From NCBI GenBank assembly GCA_007449985.2, contig VIIQ02000214.1, forward strand, positions 62,001 through 126,000: a stretch of 64,000 nt of DNA, in the 5' to 3' direction. The position numbers and the translations under genes are program-made. The notes below the pieces were generated by a model. The model did no database searches, was not told the origin of the DNA, and saw nothing but the letters and a program-made list of their open reading frames with translations. The stretch is from Desmodesmus armatus (Eukaryota; Chlorophyta; Chlorophyceae; Sphaeropleales; Scenedesmaceae). Positions 21,820 through 33,768 of the stretch are shown here, piece by piece; the stretch's first letter is position 1; every line of letters starts with the position of its first letter.

Positions 21820-24460
21820 GTAAGCAAATGCAACCAATGTGAGCAGAGCTAAGCCGTGCCTGTATGTTGTGTGGTTGTGGTAGTCTAGCATGCTCGAAAT
21901 GCACACCCCTGTTGACCATGTTTTCCGGCGCCAAAATCAATATTATCCTTCCACAACAAGCACAACTTGATATCTGGGGTGCATCGTCCCTTGAGAAGGG
22001 ATTGAGCTAGGATCTAGCGGGCAGACCCATGCCATACATCATGCAGTGCATGATGTTTAAGCTTGTCACAAGCTCCGGGATGCCCATACAAGGGGCTGAA
22101 AGTGTGTCTGCTGGCAGACTTATGGATCTCAGGAGTTCAAAGACCTTTTCTTTCCAAGACCTTATCTTTTCCAAGACATTCTTAGAGGTGGTCTGGACCA
22201 TCTGGGGCTAATGCTACCCTTGTGTGAAGGAAGAATGCTTTCGTTGCTATCCGGTCCGGTTCCGTATTCCCAACGTCTCCCACCAATCTGCTGCATCCAT
22301 CACTGTTGCAGCAATTTTCAGAATACCATCTGCCATCGCGATGAATCAGTAGCATGCTGATATGCATGTCATCATACCGTAGCGCGGGTGTGTTGTAAAA
22401 TTTTGTCATGAGCCTATGATGGCTTCAACCAGTTGATGAGTAGGATGGCAACACTCTTGCAGCAGCACGCCTGCACCAGCAAGTGTGTTGCAGCTGGACA
22501 CGAGCTTGAGTACCTCACTTTGCATCCCCGGTTTTGCGAGCTCAACTTAATCCGATGTGTTCATTCCAGCCTGACACATGCTCCAACGGTGGGAGCTGCG
22601 CAGGAGATGCTGGTAGCGCCTGCAGCTGGAGCGGTGCTGGGGCACCCCAACAGCAGTATGTTAGCAGCCGTACCCCAGCAACAGCACCCCTGCACCAGCA
22701 CCCCAACAGCAACAAGTGTGCAGCAGCTAGACAGCCTCAGAAGTGCAGTAAAGCCTTACCTGTCCCCCCAAACAATTTTGGCAGTGTTGATCCAGCACTG
22801 ACACCACCTAGGCGTTAGCAGTTACATGTATTTTGGGTCTACACAAAGGCTTGCAATCTATAGTATGTGATGCAAGCTTTGTAATGAGCAGCTCGCGGGG
22901 TCGAATGGGCTGCAAACAAAAAATAGCAAACCTTAACTGGCATGAGCTCTTGAGTTTCATAGCTACAGGTGTAACTTTGATTTGATTTGATTTGAACCTT
23001 GTGAAAACAAGTCAAACCGGGCCTGGACACCCCTCCACCCCCTCCCCCAAACCCTCTCAGACTTCTTTTAATCAAGGTGAAAGTTGTTAATATGTACATG
23101 GCAGGATCTACCCCCTGCTTCTAGAAGCCAGTTCTCTCCGTTCTCCCTGCACATGCTCTGATGCTGCCGCAAAGCCACACTCATACAATGATTGAACGTC
23201 TCAGAACTCTTTTCCCAACTCGGCGCAATCATTGCATGCAGTGACTTGCTGCACTTCAATGCCAGATGTGCTGGTTACAGGAACGTCAAATGGTAGAATG
23301 CCACGATGTACGTACGAATTCTCGGTGACGGCTGGGGCACGCCTGTGTGCCGCAATAGTCTGGTTGATTTGCGTCACTATTTTCATGGACACAGTTTCCT
23401 TGCACGTGCAAAGTGCACCGTACAGAACAGGGCAGCACAAACACGATTGATGATAAGAATGAAAAAGCGTTTCATGTGGTCCTTGGGTAAAGGCTGCGAG
23501 ACAAGTGCGGGGTTGAGTAACTGGTGACCAACAGTCCGTCAGCTGTGGATGCGTGCCGAAGACATAAGGACATTAGCCGGATTATGCCCATCAGCAACGC
23601 AGGCACAGGATAGGAATGCAAGGGCGCAGCGGCTTTGTTCACTCGCTGCTGCTGCTTGCAGCAGCAGCAGCAGCAGCAGCTGTAAAAATAATAAAATTTT
23701 GCGGTGTCTGGGTGATGAATGTATTGTTACATAATGAAGCCACGCCGCAGAACAGCCAACATGGTGTTGCTGCTTAGGGTGCAAAACCTGCCAAAACAAG
23801 TGAAAACTGACTTGGCTGTTTTTCCCACGAAAATCAATTGTGTGATGTATGCCAGTGCCCCACAGCATTGACCTTGTACACACCATGCCAGGTCCAATCC
23901 CCACAAGGATCATAATGTACATGCTTGCACCCCAGAAGGATTGCGCACTAGGCCAGTCAAGACAACTTATATCCAGCCAAATGCGGAGACAACACTACCA
24001 GCACTAGGCACGCAACACAGCCAAGCAGAACAGATGCACTACTACAGTCAGCCACTGGCTGACTGCGGCAGAACAAATGCAGTACACTCGTCCGAAATAC
24101 ATGTGCCGACTGTCACAAGCCGCAAACATGCAGCCTTGTGCAGGCCCCCCCCCAGCCTGGGGGTGCTGAGCACGGCAGCTGTCAAAACCTCCCTCCTTTG
24201 TCTGCTTTTTTTCAGGGTGCCTGTCAGTGCCATGTTGGCCTTGTACGGTGGGTTCATCTGGGGCTTCCTCCTCTGGGATGTCGTGCAGCACTCAGCGCCC
24301 TCTTAGCGACCACTTGTAGCAACCTGATGTCACCCTGCAGCAGCACACATAGTTGCAACACCATCATGTGAGGGTGCAAGGTATTACATACAGCATATTG
24401 ATCATACAAAAGCCACTAATGATACACTGCACCTGCAGGCCAGCTGCTGTGGAGAGCATG
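21820..24460. other. Large intron of the lectin gene, left part
   Basis: 22,030-22,060 contains a short palindrome (ACATCATGCAGTGCATGATG). 22,620-22,822 is a dispersed repeat (see separate entry). A frame at 23,306-23,527 has no recognised family. CAG microsatellite at about 23,658-23,680. No exon could be supported. Confidence 0.4.
22612..22822. repeat. Dispersed CAG-rich repeat, copy 1
   Basis: Shares with 34,261-34,432 the order GCGGTGCTGGG..ACCCCA, CAGCAGTAT.TTAGCAG, GTGCGCAG/GTGTGCAG, then GATCCAGCACTGAC.CCACCT.GGCGTTAG. A shorter related piece lies at 26,820-26,885. Same orientation in all. Unknown transposon family. Confidence 0.55.
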
Positions 24461-24850
24461 TACCGTAATCACCCTAATAATAAGGCAACCCTATTAATAA
24501 GGCATGGTTCATTGCACATTGTGGTCCACCCTAATTGTAAGGCAGCACCTGGCAAGGGCTTCCAGGGCCACCCTAATTGTAAGGCAGGGAGGGCCTAGAT
24601 CCTTCATGTTTGGCACTCGGAAGTGCGGTATGTGCCAATCGACGCATATATACATGCTTACACTACGATTTCGAGGTGAATTCAGCACCTCCTGCGACCC
24701 CATCAAGCATCGTGACAGGGCGGGAATCGCTCCGAAGCACCCTGATTTCAAGGCAATACCAGCCCAAAAATTTCCACCCACCCTATTATAAGGCTATAAT
24801 TTGGGTTATAAGGCTTTTAGGGTGGCCTTATTATTAGGGTGATTACGGTA
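24461..24850. mobile_element. 390-bp MITE with perfect 26-bp terminal inverted repeats
   Basis: 24,461-24,486 (starting TACCGTAATCACCCTAATAA) and 24,825-24,850 are perfect inverse complements. If the terminal TA is the target duplication, this fits a Tc1/mariner-type non-autonomous element with ends CCGTAATC. Internally, units of the form CACCCTAAT..TAAGGC recur about seven times in both orientations, as if the termini had been amplified inward. No coding capacity. Confidence 0.75.
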
Positions 24851-27139
24851 GTCTGTTACAAGCTGCATAGCGCCTGACATACTTCTTCGCCAAGTTGAAT
24901 GCTTCAGGCTCATGCACATAGCGCCCATGCTTTCACTGCCAACATGCATTATGCCTATGACCTTGGAGCTTTGACCCATCCCTGCCATCCACATAGCTTC
25001 ACCCCTGTTTTGACTGCACTGCACCGCTGCTGTTGCATGGGTGCAACCATCCTTCACTACGTCCTGACACTTCCTCACCTTGAGGGAGTTCTTCTGTGGC
25101 TTGCATCACCCACACATAACGGTGCCAACATCATGGCCCAAGTGTTGCATGACCTGCAGCAACAACAGCAGCAACAAGCAATGTTGTGCGAACGCATGCC
25201 ATGCAGTAGCACTGCTGCACAGCCGTCATGTTCGCTGGTTGGCTGCAGCACCCCTGTTGATGACTGTTTGGACCGTCCTAGGCAGTATCCCTATCTAGAG
25301 CCTGCCACTGAACTGCTGCTAAGTGGATACTGCGCTGCAACTGCATCAGATAAGGTGTCAGGCAGTCCCAAGAATGGCACCACCCTGTACTCGCCAACAG
25401 ACACTAGCATGTCGCTCTCACCTTTCGACAGCCCTGCCACTATGCGCAATCAGCCCGGCAACCAGTAACAGCAGCCTTGCCCTTGCCCTTCACCATTCCT
25501 GAGGCAGCACGGCAGCAGCACCATGATGTACAGTCAAGTACTATGAGGGCTGCCCTGGCAGCATTATTGGGTAGCTTACATGCAGCTGTACGGTCATCAC
25601 AAACATGCTGAACCACATGCATTTGGCCTGCTATTTGGCCAAAGGGTTGTTTTGCTCAGTGGTGGCATGCATACTGGCCGCAAGCAACCAAACATGGACA
25701 CGAGCGGAGCATGATTATAAGCTGGGAAATGCTGCATTGCACTGCTTGACATGATAGCTGCTTGGGCCAGGGTGCCCTTTGCCAAACAGTATGACCACCC
25801 TTTCCAGGAGTCCTCCCCCATACAAACACATTGTGCCACTTACCTGCTGCTTTGAGCTATCCATTGCTCGTCAGGCTCTGACCGCTTGCAGGACCCTGCC
25901 ACTGCATTCAAGTGGAGGCATGCCTGCTCTGGTGCTTCGAGCTGCTTGGGCGAAGAGGTGTTCAGCCTGCTCATGACGATGTTGATGAAGCTGCAGAGCA
26001 GCTCGTGCTGCTGCTGCTGCTGACTCCTGCCCCAGTGTCACGTGCTGACACACATCTCCGCATGGAACCTTCCACAGTGCATGCCTGCAGTGTCAGCTAC
26101 ACCTCAGCATACTGCCCCAGCAGTACTCAGCAGTAGCACTCTGACATCTCAGCCGCGTGTGCCTTACCACGTGAACAACGAAGTATATCTTCAACAAACT
26201 GAAACCGTCTATGTTTAGCGAAGCTGGTCTCCTGACAGCTGCACCGGGAAAAAGCACTGACATCGAATCGTTTTGGCGGGCACAGCGCAGACGGCCAGAT
26301 ACGGACTGTTGCCTTGAACAGACATGTTCTTTTGTTGTTTGGTGTGAGTAAAGGGCGCCCAGCACCGAGTTCGGGAGACAGGGTAGCATGTCAATCGGCT
26401 TACCGCCTATACCATCCGCCTGACCCCCACCACGCCTCAAACGGCCTGTCTAGCCACGCAGCATCAATACTTGTTTTGTTATAAGTTCACCCCTGCGTCC
26501 GACAGGCCCCAAAGCTGACTCCACAACACGGGCATCTGCACCAGTTGTGCACCTTTGCAGCAGATTTGCTCCCACTTTCACTATGGCACCCCCCCTGCCT
26601 GAGGGCAGAATTGCACGAATTAGGGAACATAGATTAGATCAGTGCAGCGACCTCAAACCTGGCCAAAATTGCCATTTCTTTTTAGTAAAACGCGTGGTGC
26701 GGAATGTGAGCCCAGAGTGTGAGCGACCAGTTCAATGCTATAATGGTGCTCGATCATGTCACATGTAGTTGCATCTTAAAAGCGCTACGTTCCAGGGCCT
26801 TGAAAGGCCGTAAAGGGCCATCAGCAGCAGCAAGTCCAGCAGCAGCACCCCAACAGCAGCAATTGTTTAGCACCTTGGCAGCGGCACCTCTTGGACCTTA
26901 CTTCAGACCAGCTTTGGTAGTCATGTGTGTGGGTGTGAGACCCGTGCGCTGTATTGGCATCTCTTCCTAAAGGAGTCGATGCAATATATATTGTATATAT
27001 CCTGCAATTGGCAGACCAAAGTGTGTCATGGTGCTTTCCAGCTTACTGACTGCCCCCCTGGCCTGGCCTGCATTTGTCCTGCATGCTACTTACTTCATAT
27101 ACCCTCTACTACTTACTTACTTTGTGTGAGTGCATGTAG
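24851..27139. other. Large intron of the lectin gene, right part
   Basis: An open frame at 24,899-25,468 (189 codons) has poly-Gln and no recognised domain. 26,960-27,055 resembles the right end of the 977-bp insert at 36,400-36,497 (TATCCTG.AA.T, ATGGTGCT, CTTACTGA.TGCCCCCC), so it is a relic of the same transposon family. No exon supported. Confidence 0.4.
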
Positions 27140-27562
27140 AGGTGAGGTTGCCGCCCATTGATGACTCTGTGGACGGATCCATACAGATCTCAGGAAGGTT
27201 CGATATGAGGTGTGCCTCTGGCCATGTGGTCACAAATTTCAAGTTGGATACATATGGACTGCCAAATGTATGGGGAGTAACATGCAGTAATGCTCAACAT
27301 CTGGAATGGGCTGATTATGGCACCACAGTGGACCTAAGCTTTCCTGAGGGTTCCTCCAGAATGGAATTTCTAAGTCAAAATGGCCAGGCTGGCTTCTCGC
27401 CATACTCCCTATCGGACTACGCCTACAACACCCACCCCCGTGACCGTTACCTACAGTACAATTGCCCACATGGTTGGGTTATATCAGGTGTTTGGGGTTA
27501 TACCCTGTTTGATACAATTACTACTTTTTATCACTACTTCAATGGAGTGTACTGCCGCCCAG
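27140..27562 (+). CDS. Lectin gene exon: jacalin-like Cys-rich module 1
   Basis: Phase-1/phase-1 exon, 141 codons, acceptor GTAG, donor GTGAGC. The core FDMRCASGHVVTNFKLDTYG, GVTCSN, PHGWVISGVWGY and GVYCRPG alternates Cys and Gly at the same places as module 2 (28,299). The pattern (C..G..VT.F...G......I.C) resembles jacalin-like or MAC-type beta-prism sugar-binding modules. Sugar binding is inferred. Confidence 0.55.
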
Positions 27563-27599
27563 GTGAGCATATGTGTCGTACTTTTGCAGTATGCTGCAA

Positions 27600-27676
27600 G
27601 GGGCCAGACTTTCTCACTCCCGCTTCTTTGCATGTGTGTGCATGTTTGCGGCAAGTCAGCCAATTGTGCCCGATAA
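27600..27676 (+). repeat. Diverged inverted relic of retroelement repeat B
   Basis: The reverse complement of this intronic segment matches B1/B2 at roughly 80% (CAATT.GCTGACTTGCCG, CATGCACACACATGCA, GGGAGTGAGAA). It suggests an older insertion of the same element family in this gene, now reduced to its terminus. Confidence 0.6.
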
Positions 27677-27871
27677 ATGCAAGGCAACTTGCAATGACAG
27701 ATTCAAGCGTATGTCCAAAAAAATCCTAGAATTTTTTGGCATTAACAATGATGCAACTAACAATGCTCAATGTATGTCATTTCATGTACGTATATGACAA
27801 ATGTACATATACGCATACACAACAACTTTCAACCAATTCACAAACATTGTGCATGCATGGTGTATGTGCAG

Positions 27872-28039
27872 TATGCCGCAGCCACGCACCAAGTAGTGTC
27901 TTTGAGCTTGCATATTGCCCCACCCTCAGCCTTCCTGGCGATACTTGTGAAGCAATGTGCCCTCACAACCCTACATACACGGCATCTGCAACTTGCTCCA
28001 CCTTTGGGGGTTGGAGGTTTGTCTCGCAGTGTCCAACAG
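27872..28039 (+). CDS. Lectin gene exon: sushi-like module with GC donor
   Basis: 56 codons, phase 1/1. Pattern C..............C....GDTCEAMCP....TASATCS..GGWRFVSQCPTG matches the C-G-W-C order of short sushi/CCP-like modules and the exon at 29,064, which has exactly the same length. The donor is AG|GCAAGT, an otherwise perfect consensus with GC instead of GT. Confidence 0.6.
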
Positions 28040-28298
28040 GCAAGTGTTGAAGGCACACACACCCCATGTGTAGGCATTGTTGCTACTGCATAATTGCATG
28101 GGCATGGCCACTTGATGTCTTGCTTGAGGCCATGCTAATCATACTTTGGACAACTTTCCAAGTATCCTCCTATTGTTGATGATGGTAAGCAAACTACAAT
28201 GGCGATGGCAATGAGCAGTGAGCAATGCATGTGTGCACCAGTCCGACATGAGCCCTAGGCCCTTCATGGTGATGCGAAAGTGTGTTTGTTGTTCACAG

Positions 28299-28724
28299 AA
28301 GCACTGGCGCTAGCAGCGTACTCCTGTCGAGACTGCAGATCAGTTGAGTTCGACTTTTCCTGCCAGCCTGGAAGCCATGTCACAGGATTCAGTGGATACG
28401 CTGCTGACTGGATCTACGCCTTGGGCCCCATCACATGCAGTGACGGGAGCAGGTCAGGCATGTGGGGCAACCCCACATCACCGAGCTCAAGGTGGCAGCA
28501 CAACTCCACAGTTGGCTACACCAAAGTCTCTGTGCTGGTCGACAACGAATCCATCAACCAGATTACGTTTGCCGATGCCACTGCATATGGTAGCCAGAAG
28601 TGGGGTGGAACTGCCATGCTGTCAGCGTGCCCTACTGGCATCGCTACAGGGGTATATGGCCGTGCCGCTCCAGCAGGCAAAAGAGGCGAATTCATTTTCA
28701 ACTTGGGCCTTAAATGTCGCGCGA
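28299..28724 (+). CDS. Lectin gene exon: jacalin-like Cys-rich module 2
   Basis: 142 codons, phase 1/1, acceptor TTCACAG, donor GTAAGT. Contains FDFSCQPGSHVTGFSGYAAD, GPITCSDGS and LSACPTGIATGVYGRA, ending GLKCRAS. Module 1 aligns end to end with conserved Cys. The two probably arose by exon duplication. Confidence 0.6.
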
Positions 28725-29063
28725 GTAAGTTGGTGTGTAGCAATGTAGCACATTGTCCACATTGTGACAGTAGCGGGCTGCAAGGCCAGCAAGATGTATG
28801 GTGGTGCAGCAGTGTATCATCTTCCACCACCCCCAAGGCGCAAATGGTTGGGGACAGTGCAGAGTCCGGTCCTCTGCACTAGCCAGAAAGCCTCATGACG
28901 GCCTTGCGTGCAACATGTTTCAAGCCAGGGTTCAAGGGCCCCTTCAACCCCTGCTGAGCATGCGTAAACTCTAGCATCATTTGTGGTTATCACCCAAGGT
29001 AGCCCTTCCTTGCCGGTCACTGGCCAACTCAGGCTCTCATGTTGTTGTCCTTTACCTATGCAG

Positions 29064-29231
29064 CCTGCAATCAGCCCATCACAGGACACAACCTGGCCCA
29101 ATGCACCTCGACGGGCTTTGCTGGAAAGGTTTGTGAGGGTCAATGCCCGCAGGGTTCTGGAGGAACAGTTACAGCCACGTGTGCTACCTCAGGAAATTGG
29201 GACCTCTCTTATGAATGCGCAATAGCTACAG
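29064..29231 (+). CDS. Lectin gene exon: sushi-like module
   Basis: 56 codons, phase 1/1. GHNLAQCTSTGFAGKVCEGQ then CPQGSGGTVTATCATSGNW and YEC give the ordered Cys, Gly and Trp of a sushi-like fold. Acceptor CTATGCAG, donor GTGAGT. Confidence 0.6.
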
Positions 29232-29850
29232 GTGAGTGCCACAAGGGCGCAACTCGCATTTTGCCACAAGGGTGTGACGGCGCGTTTTGCTACAATGGTC
29301 TAGCTGCCCGCTTGACATGCAGCTAGCAAACAGCACATCGGAGATTTGCAAGGTCCCAGCCTTGCCTCATGCACATCAGTGGGTGCGGTTGAAAAATTCC
29401 AGTACACCCACTCGGCACATGTACTACCTGATGAACATGGGTCCTCGCTTGAGCGTGAAAGATTCAATCTCTCAGTGTGCCACACCAAAAGGTTTGCTAT
29501 GAGGGTTTGTGCAGCGCGCGGAGCGCAGCATGATGAACCTATATAGCGAGCCAGCCTTGGCATGCATCTGACATCATGGAGTCCCTGACAAAGTGCCATT
29601 GCTACAACGTCAAATCGTTGTATGCAACCACCACTGATGTGTGACGCAGCAACCACCTGCAGGAACCACGTTGGCCTCAGGCCTTGGTCCATGCTATGGC
29701 TAGTAATGCATTGGGTAACATAGCTCCATACTCTTCAATAACTTCTTCTTTAGCGTCTTTAACCACTATACAAGCACTTTGAACAGTACAAGTGTCGAGC
29801 CAAAGATAGGGTGAGGCACCAAATACAACATGTGCAATGCGTCATTGCAG

Positions 29851-30054
29851 GTTGTCCACTTTCAAGCCTCCCGGCCATGCCTCCATGGGGGGACGAATGG
29901 GAGTGTATATCGTGGGTAGGGAGCTCATATGTTGCTTACATTGGCTTCCAGTGCCCGGGTCGCTGCAGTGTATCCCACAATCATCCCGGCTTCACGTCAA
30001 CGTGTTTGGTCGGAGGCAAGTGGTCACAACCGGAGGATGTATGTCCTACATCAG
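29851..30054 (+). CDS. Lectin gene exon: sushi-like module
   Basis: 68 codons, phase 1/1. Ends with FTSTCLVGGKWSQPEDVCPT, the C..G.W....C signature. An insertion in the first half (WECISWVGSSYVAYIGFQC) makes it longer than its neighbours. Acceptor TTGCAG, donor GTGCGG. Confidence 0.55.
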
Positions 30055-30431
30055 GTGCGGCAACACATGCATGGCCCTCACCTGGAACATGGTTGTTGCA
30101 ATGTCTTTGAAAGTATTGATCCCCTTTTGGGAGTCTAAAGATGAATGCACTGTCAAGTCGCTGTGTTGGGACAAGATTCTAATTTGAACCACATTGTATG
30201 GCACTGTGTATCCCTCCCAAGTGTTGTTGGCATGTGGTCATTTCATGTCAACATGCACACATCTCATTGTAAGTTGAATGTTAGGCTGGCTACATACCGT
30301 ATGGATGCGGCAACCCTTGTCTCTTTGGCATACTTATTCTTCAAGGACTTATGCATCAGGCATGCACACCCTCCACAACACATTCATTGAAACGGCGTAC
30401 TGAATCCCATTCAATTGCTGCATTTTTGTAG

Positions 30432-30869
30432 AATACCGCGTGGCAGCTCCTAACAACCAAACCTGGCTGATCAATCTGGTGCCAAGGTTCACACAGCCTC
30501 AAGCACGGGAGTACTGCCAGCAGGAGGGTGGCGAGCTGCTGTCTATTCCAACAGCTCAGGCTAACCAGGCCGTTGTAGCAGCCCTAGCCTCGGGGCCTTC
30601 GCAGCCAGTTCCTTGGATGTGGACAGGCCTCTTATCATCGGCGGGTGGGGACCATTCAAACCCGGCCAGCTATATCTGGTTGTCAACAGGCAAGGTGGCA
30701 TCCTACTTTGACTGGCACTCATATGAAGGTGGGGTGCCCCAGCCCACTCCTGTTCCACCAGTGGAGGAGGCTCAATGTGTGGCATACATTGGAGCTCGCA
30801 CATCAGCCGCATGGGTTGTTGAAAGGTGCACGCCAAGCGAACGACGCGCTGGTGCTTTGTGTCAATTAG
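30432..30869 (+). CDS. Lectin gene exon: C-type lectin domain
   Basis: 146 codons, phase 1/1, one complete domain. Landmarks: TQPQAREYCQQEGGELLSIP (helix 1 and first Cys), WMWTGL, a W before ASYFDW (the W..G.....W core), then CVAYI, AAWVVERC and GALC, which close the conserved disulfides. The canonical Ca2+-binding EPN/QPD triplet is not obvious, so sugar specificity cannot be predicted. Donor GTGAGC. Confidence 0.8.
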
Positions 30870-31149
30870 GTGAGCATTGTCGCTGGCCATGTCACATGAG
30901 AAAACCACGGAGGGTGTGCGTGGTTTGCATCAATGAATTGATTTTGCCAACCATAGTGTGCAAAACTTCACCCTCGAAGCCTGTAAACTCAACATAAGCC
31001 ATCCATCCATCACACAAATAGCAACTTGCATGATTGTACCAACATGCCTCTTGTCTTATACCTTGTGGAGTCGAAAACCTGACTTTGGACTGGAGTCATG
31101 CCGTTGAGTTAATAGTGCAATCTATTGTCACCCTCCACCCTTTATGCAG

Positions 31150-31371
31150 GTTGTACTGGGGCGCAGCTACCCAAAGCTCCAATCAACAGCACTTGGCCCA
31201 ACCACATGTGTGATGGCGCAGCAGTGGGGTCCTCCTGCACAGCCTCGTGTGCCAATGGTTATGTTGCGGGACCAACAGGACCCCCATCCACCACTTGCGC
31301 AAACACCATAGACAACACAGGGGCAACAATAGCAGGATGGGCCAGTGTGGTGATGGGGTCGTGCGTTACAC
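31150..31371 (+). CDS. Lectin gene exon: sushi-like module
   Basis: 74 codons, phase 1/1. CDGAAVGSSCTASCANGYVA, then STTCAN and GWASVVMGSCVT, repeat the G..C...C..GY......C...GW......C order. Acceptor ATGCAG, donor GTAAGT. Confidence 0.6.
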
Positions 31372-31743
31372 GTAAGTGTTGTTGCTCACATGCAAGTCAT
31401 GATCCCTACACCCTTGCTGGTAGCAGCACTCTGGACTCCATCATTCTGTGCCTTACTCACATGTTGACAAGGGCAAGCTAAATGGAGCGCCCACTATCTG
31501 TTCGCTTCAGTTGCAGTGCTTTGATATATCACTGAAACCAGCTGCGCCACGGGCATGCCCTGAGTGCAGATTGCTATGCCATAGATTGCAATGCCACGGT
31601 GGGCGATATCACACTCAACTGGTGCTTGAGATCCGCAGTTGTGTCGCAGCATACCATTCAATGATGTGTTAGTCGGCTTCTGCCAAAAACATCTGCTTGC
31701 GGTGACGGCCGCATGTTGGTCTCTTGTTGTGTTCATTCTGTAG

Positions 31744-31926
31744 CGTGCATTACAGGACAAGCCAGTATCATTGGGCCAACAGCTGACACCGTGTGCCCCT
31801 CAGCCAACATCAAGACCTTCAGCTTCAGGGTGGCAAGCAACAAAGCCGGTGTTGCTGTCACCAGCATTGGTGTCAATGTAACGGCAGACCTTGGGGTGTC
31901 CTGCACGGTGGCACCCAACAGCAACG
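31744..31926 (+). CDS. Lectin gene exon: short beta-module
   Basis: 61 codons, phase 1/1. FSFRVASNKAGVAVTSIGV followed by LGVSCTVAPNSN matches the second half of the repeated modules A/B/C, so it looks like a half-module. Acceptor CTGTAG, donor GTAAGG. Confidence 0.55.
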
Positions 31927-32190
31927 GTAAGGCTTCATCATGATAGCAGTGCTGCAGCAACACAGTTTCTATGCTGCATGAGACGCATTTACCCCAAAGT
32001 AACAGCCAAGTTGCCGTCACTGCATGTGCACAACACGCGTGTACTTGGGCCCAACAGCATCTGTGCAACATCAGTAGCAACTAGTAGGGTGGCATGGGTA
32101 CGCATCATTCATATGCATGGGTACATCATTTGTATGCCTCTTGAATGTTGCACACCGCCATTGCTGTTTTGTCCCCTCGTTGTACCGTAG

Positions 32191-32517
32191 TCCCTTCAGG
32201 CAGCAACGTGACGGTCACCTGCTCCAAGGCTACAACTGCCTGGCCCCCAAGCGGGTTCAACATCAGTGTCACGGCCTCCACAACTGAGTCCTTCGGTTGT
32301 ACCGACACAAGGGTGGTGCAGACCAGCGTTGCAACGGCGGCCACCACCACAGTCACCCTGGTGTCACCTCAGAATCCAGCATTGATGGTTGTGTGCCCAA
32401 GTGTCGTAACGCACATGCTCAACTACACTTTCAACACCTTGCCCGCGGGTGTTGGCCTGTCCAGTGTCGCTCTGGCTAGCTCAGGCCCGTCATGCTCACT
32501 GGCAAGCCCGACAAACG
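32191..32517 (+). CDS. Lectin gene exon: repeat module C0
   Basis: 109 codons, phase 1/1. Starts VPSGSNVTVTCSKATTAWPP, has a central VVCPS and ends SGPSCSLASPTN. It aligns with C1 (37,315) and C2 (39,359) but is clearly more diverged, so it predates the block duplication. Asn-x-Thr sites suggest N-glycosylation. The fold is unknown; alternating hydrophobics suggest a beta sandwich. Confidence 0.65.
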
Positions 32518-32908
32518 GTAAGCATGCGTGGAGTGTGGGCAAGTAGTGTTTGCTGTCCCTTGTCTTGTTTTGTTGCAAGATCATGACTTCCCCGTGATTA
32601 GGATCACAGGTGTGAGATTCATCATTTTATGAACACGGGCCCTCCGGGGTCCTGAACGTGAGCGATATAATATTAGATCGAAACCTTAAGGTTGAGAGCT
32701 TTATACGTTGCAAAGTTCACACCCCACACATGACAGCCAAAAACGATTCTCCTTCCCGTTTTCAAAAGCTCCGCACCACGCCCGGGCTGGGCGATAACGA
32801 ATGAATCGATGATAAGGATTGTGATGGTGTTCGGTAGAAAGGTGCGAACTGCTTGTGCTGCGAGAGCATATGTGCAGGCAGTCCATGGCGGAGCCATCGC
32901 AAACTGGA

Positions 32909-33768
32909 CACCACTATGACTCACGGGTGGCGTTGGTTCGGCGTTGGTTTGCGTTGGTTCGGCGTTGGTGTGGCGTTGGGTTTTGCTGTCGTGGTGTGGC
33001 GCTTGTCCGGTTGCATCACGCCACAGGTGCGGTCTGAAACGTAAGCTCGATATGCTAGTTGTGTTTCGGGAGGCTTACACGGGCTGCACGCCCGCAGACC
33101 GCACACATTGACTTCCATCGAAAGGTTGTTAACCTGATGATGAACGATAGGGCCCCCAAGCTGCAAATATCGAGGTCAGATGTGACGTACGTGGACATGC
33201 AGTCCTCACTTGCGTTTGGCAGCCGGTTGTGCCCATGGGCTGAAGCAGTCAATGTTGTTATGTTGACATAACGCTAGCCTAGCCTAGCCGACCCATTCGG
33301 AGGCAGAAAATACCACAGTTCATACACAGCATGTTTCTGATGTCAACAGGATGTTCTGATGGCCCAGATGCAGCCTGCAGTGTGACCATGCTGCAGGGAT
33401 CAATGTCATGGCAAGTCACAAACAGCCAGCAGCCGCAATGGCTGACATTTAGGCACGTAGAACAACCAAACAGACCCTCAAAACATGTTTTGGACAGCTT
33501 CAATTCCTTCCGGTACCGGGCCTTGGAGGGGGTGGGGTGATCAACTCAGGGTCTGGTATTTTGCACCAATCATGCTCATGCAGCAGCGCCAAAGGATGCC
33601 CAAAGTGTTTTTTACATGTACCTGGACGTATCTAGTTGTTTCAAGGTGTGCCGCCAGATGGGCGTTGGGCGCCAACGCCGCGTTGGCCAAAGCCAACGCT
33701 GAACCAACGCATACCAACGCAAACCAACGCAAACCAACGCCACCGGTGAGTCATAGTGCACCCCACAC
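32909..33768. mobile_element. Foldback element with GTTGG-rich inverted ends
   Basis: 32,913-33,000 and 33,660-33,762 are inverse complements. Outer ends are ACTATGACTCAC(G/C)GGTGGCG, followed by minisatellite-like units GGTT(C/T)GGCGTTGG. About 650 bases of unique DNA separate the arms. Possible 3-bp flanking duplication (CAC). Typical of foldback/Tir-type inserts that grow by amplification of subterminal units. No transposase visible. Confidence 0.6.

Noticed and set aside
24461..24850. Interstitial telomere repeat (CCCTAA-like words)
   Set aside because: The words are not in tandem and occur in both orientations inside a 26-bp TIR element.
24899..25468. Independent gene inside the lectin intron
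   Set aside because: No recognisable domain. Poly-Gln and His/Ala-rich composition are expected from CAG-rich DNA, and no splice or promoter support is seen.
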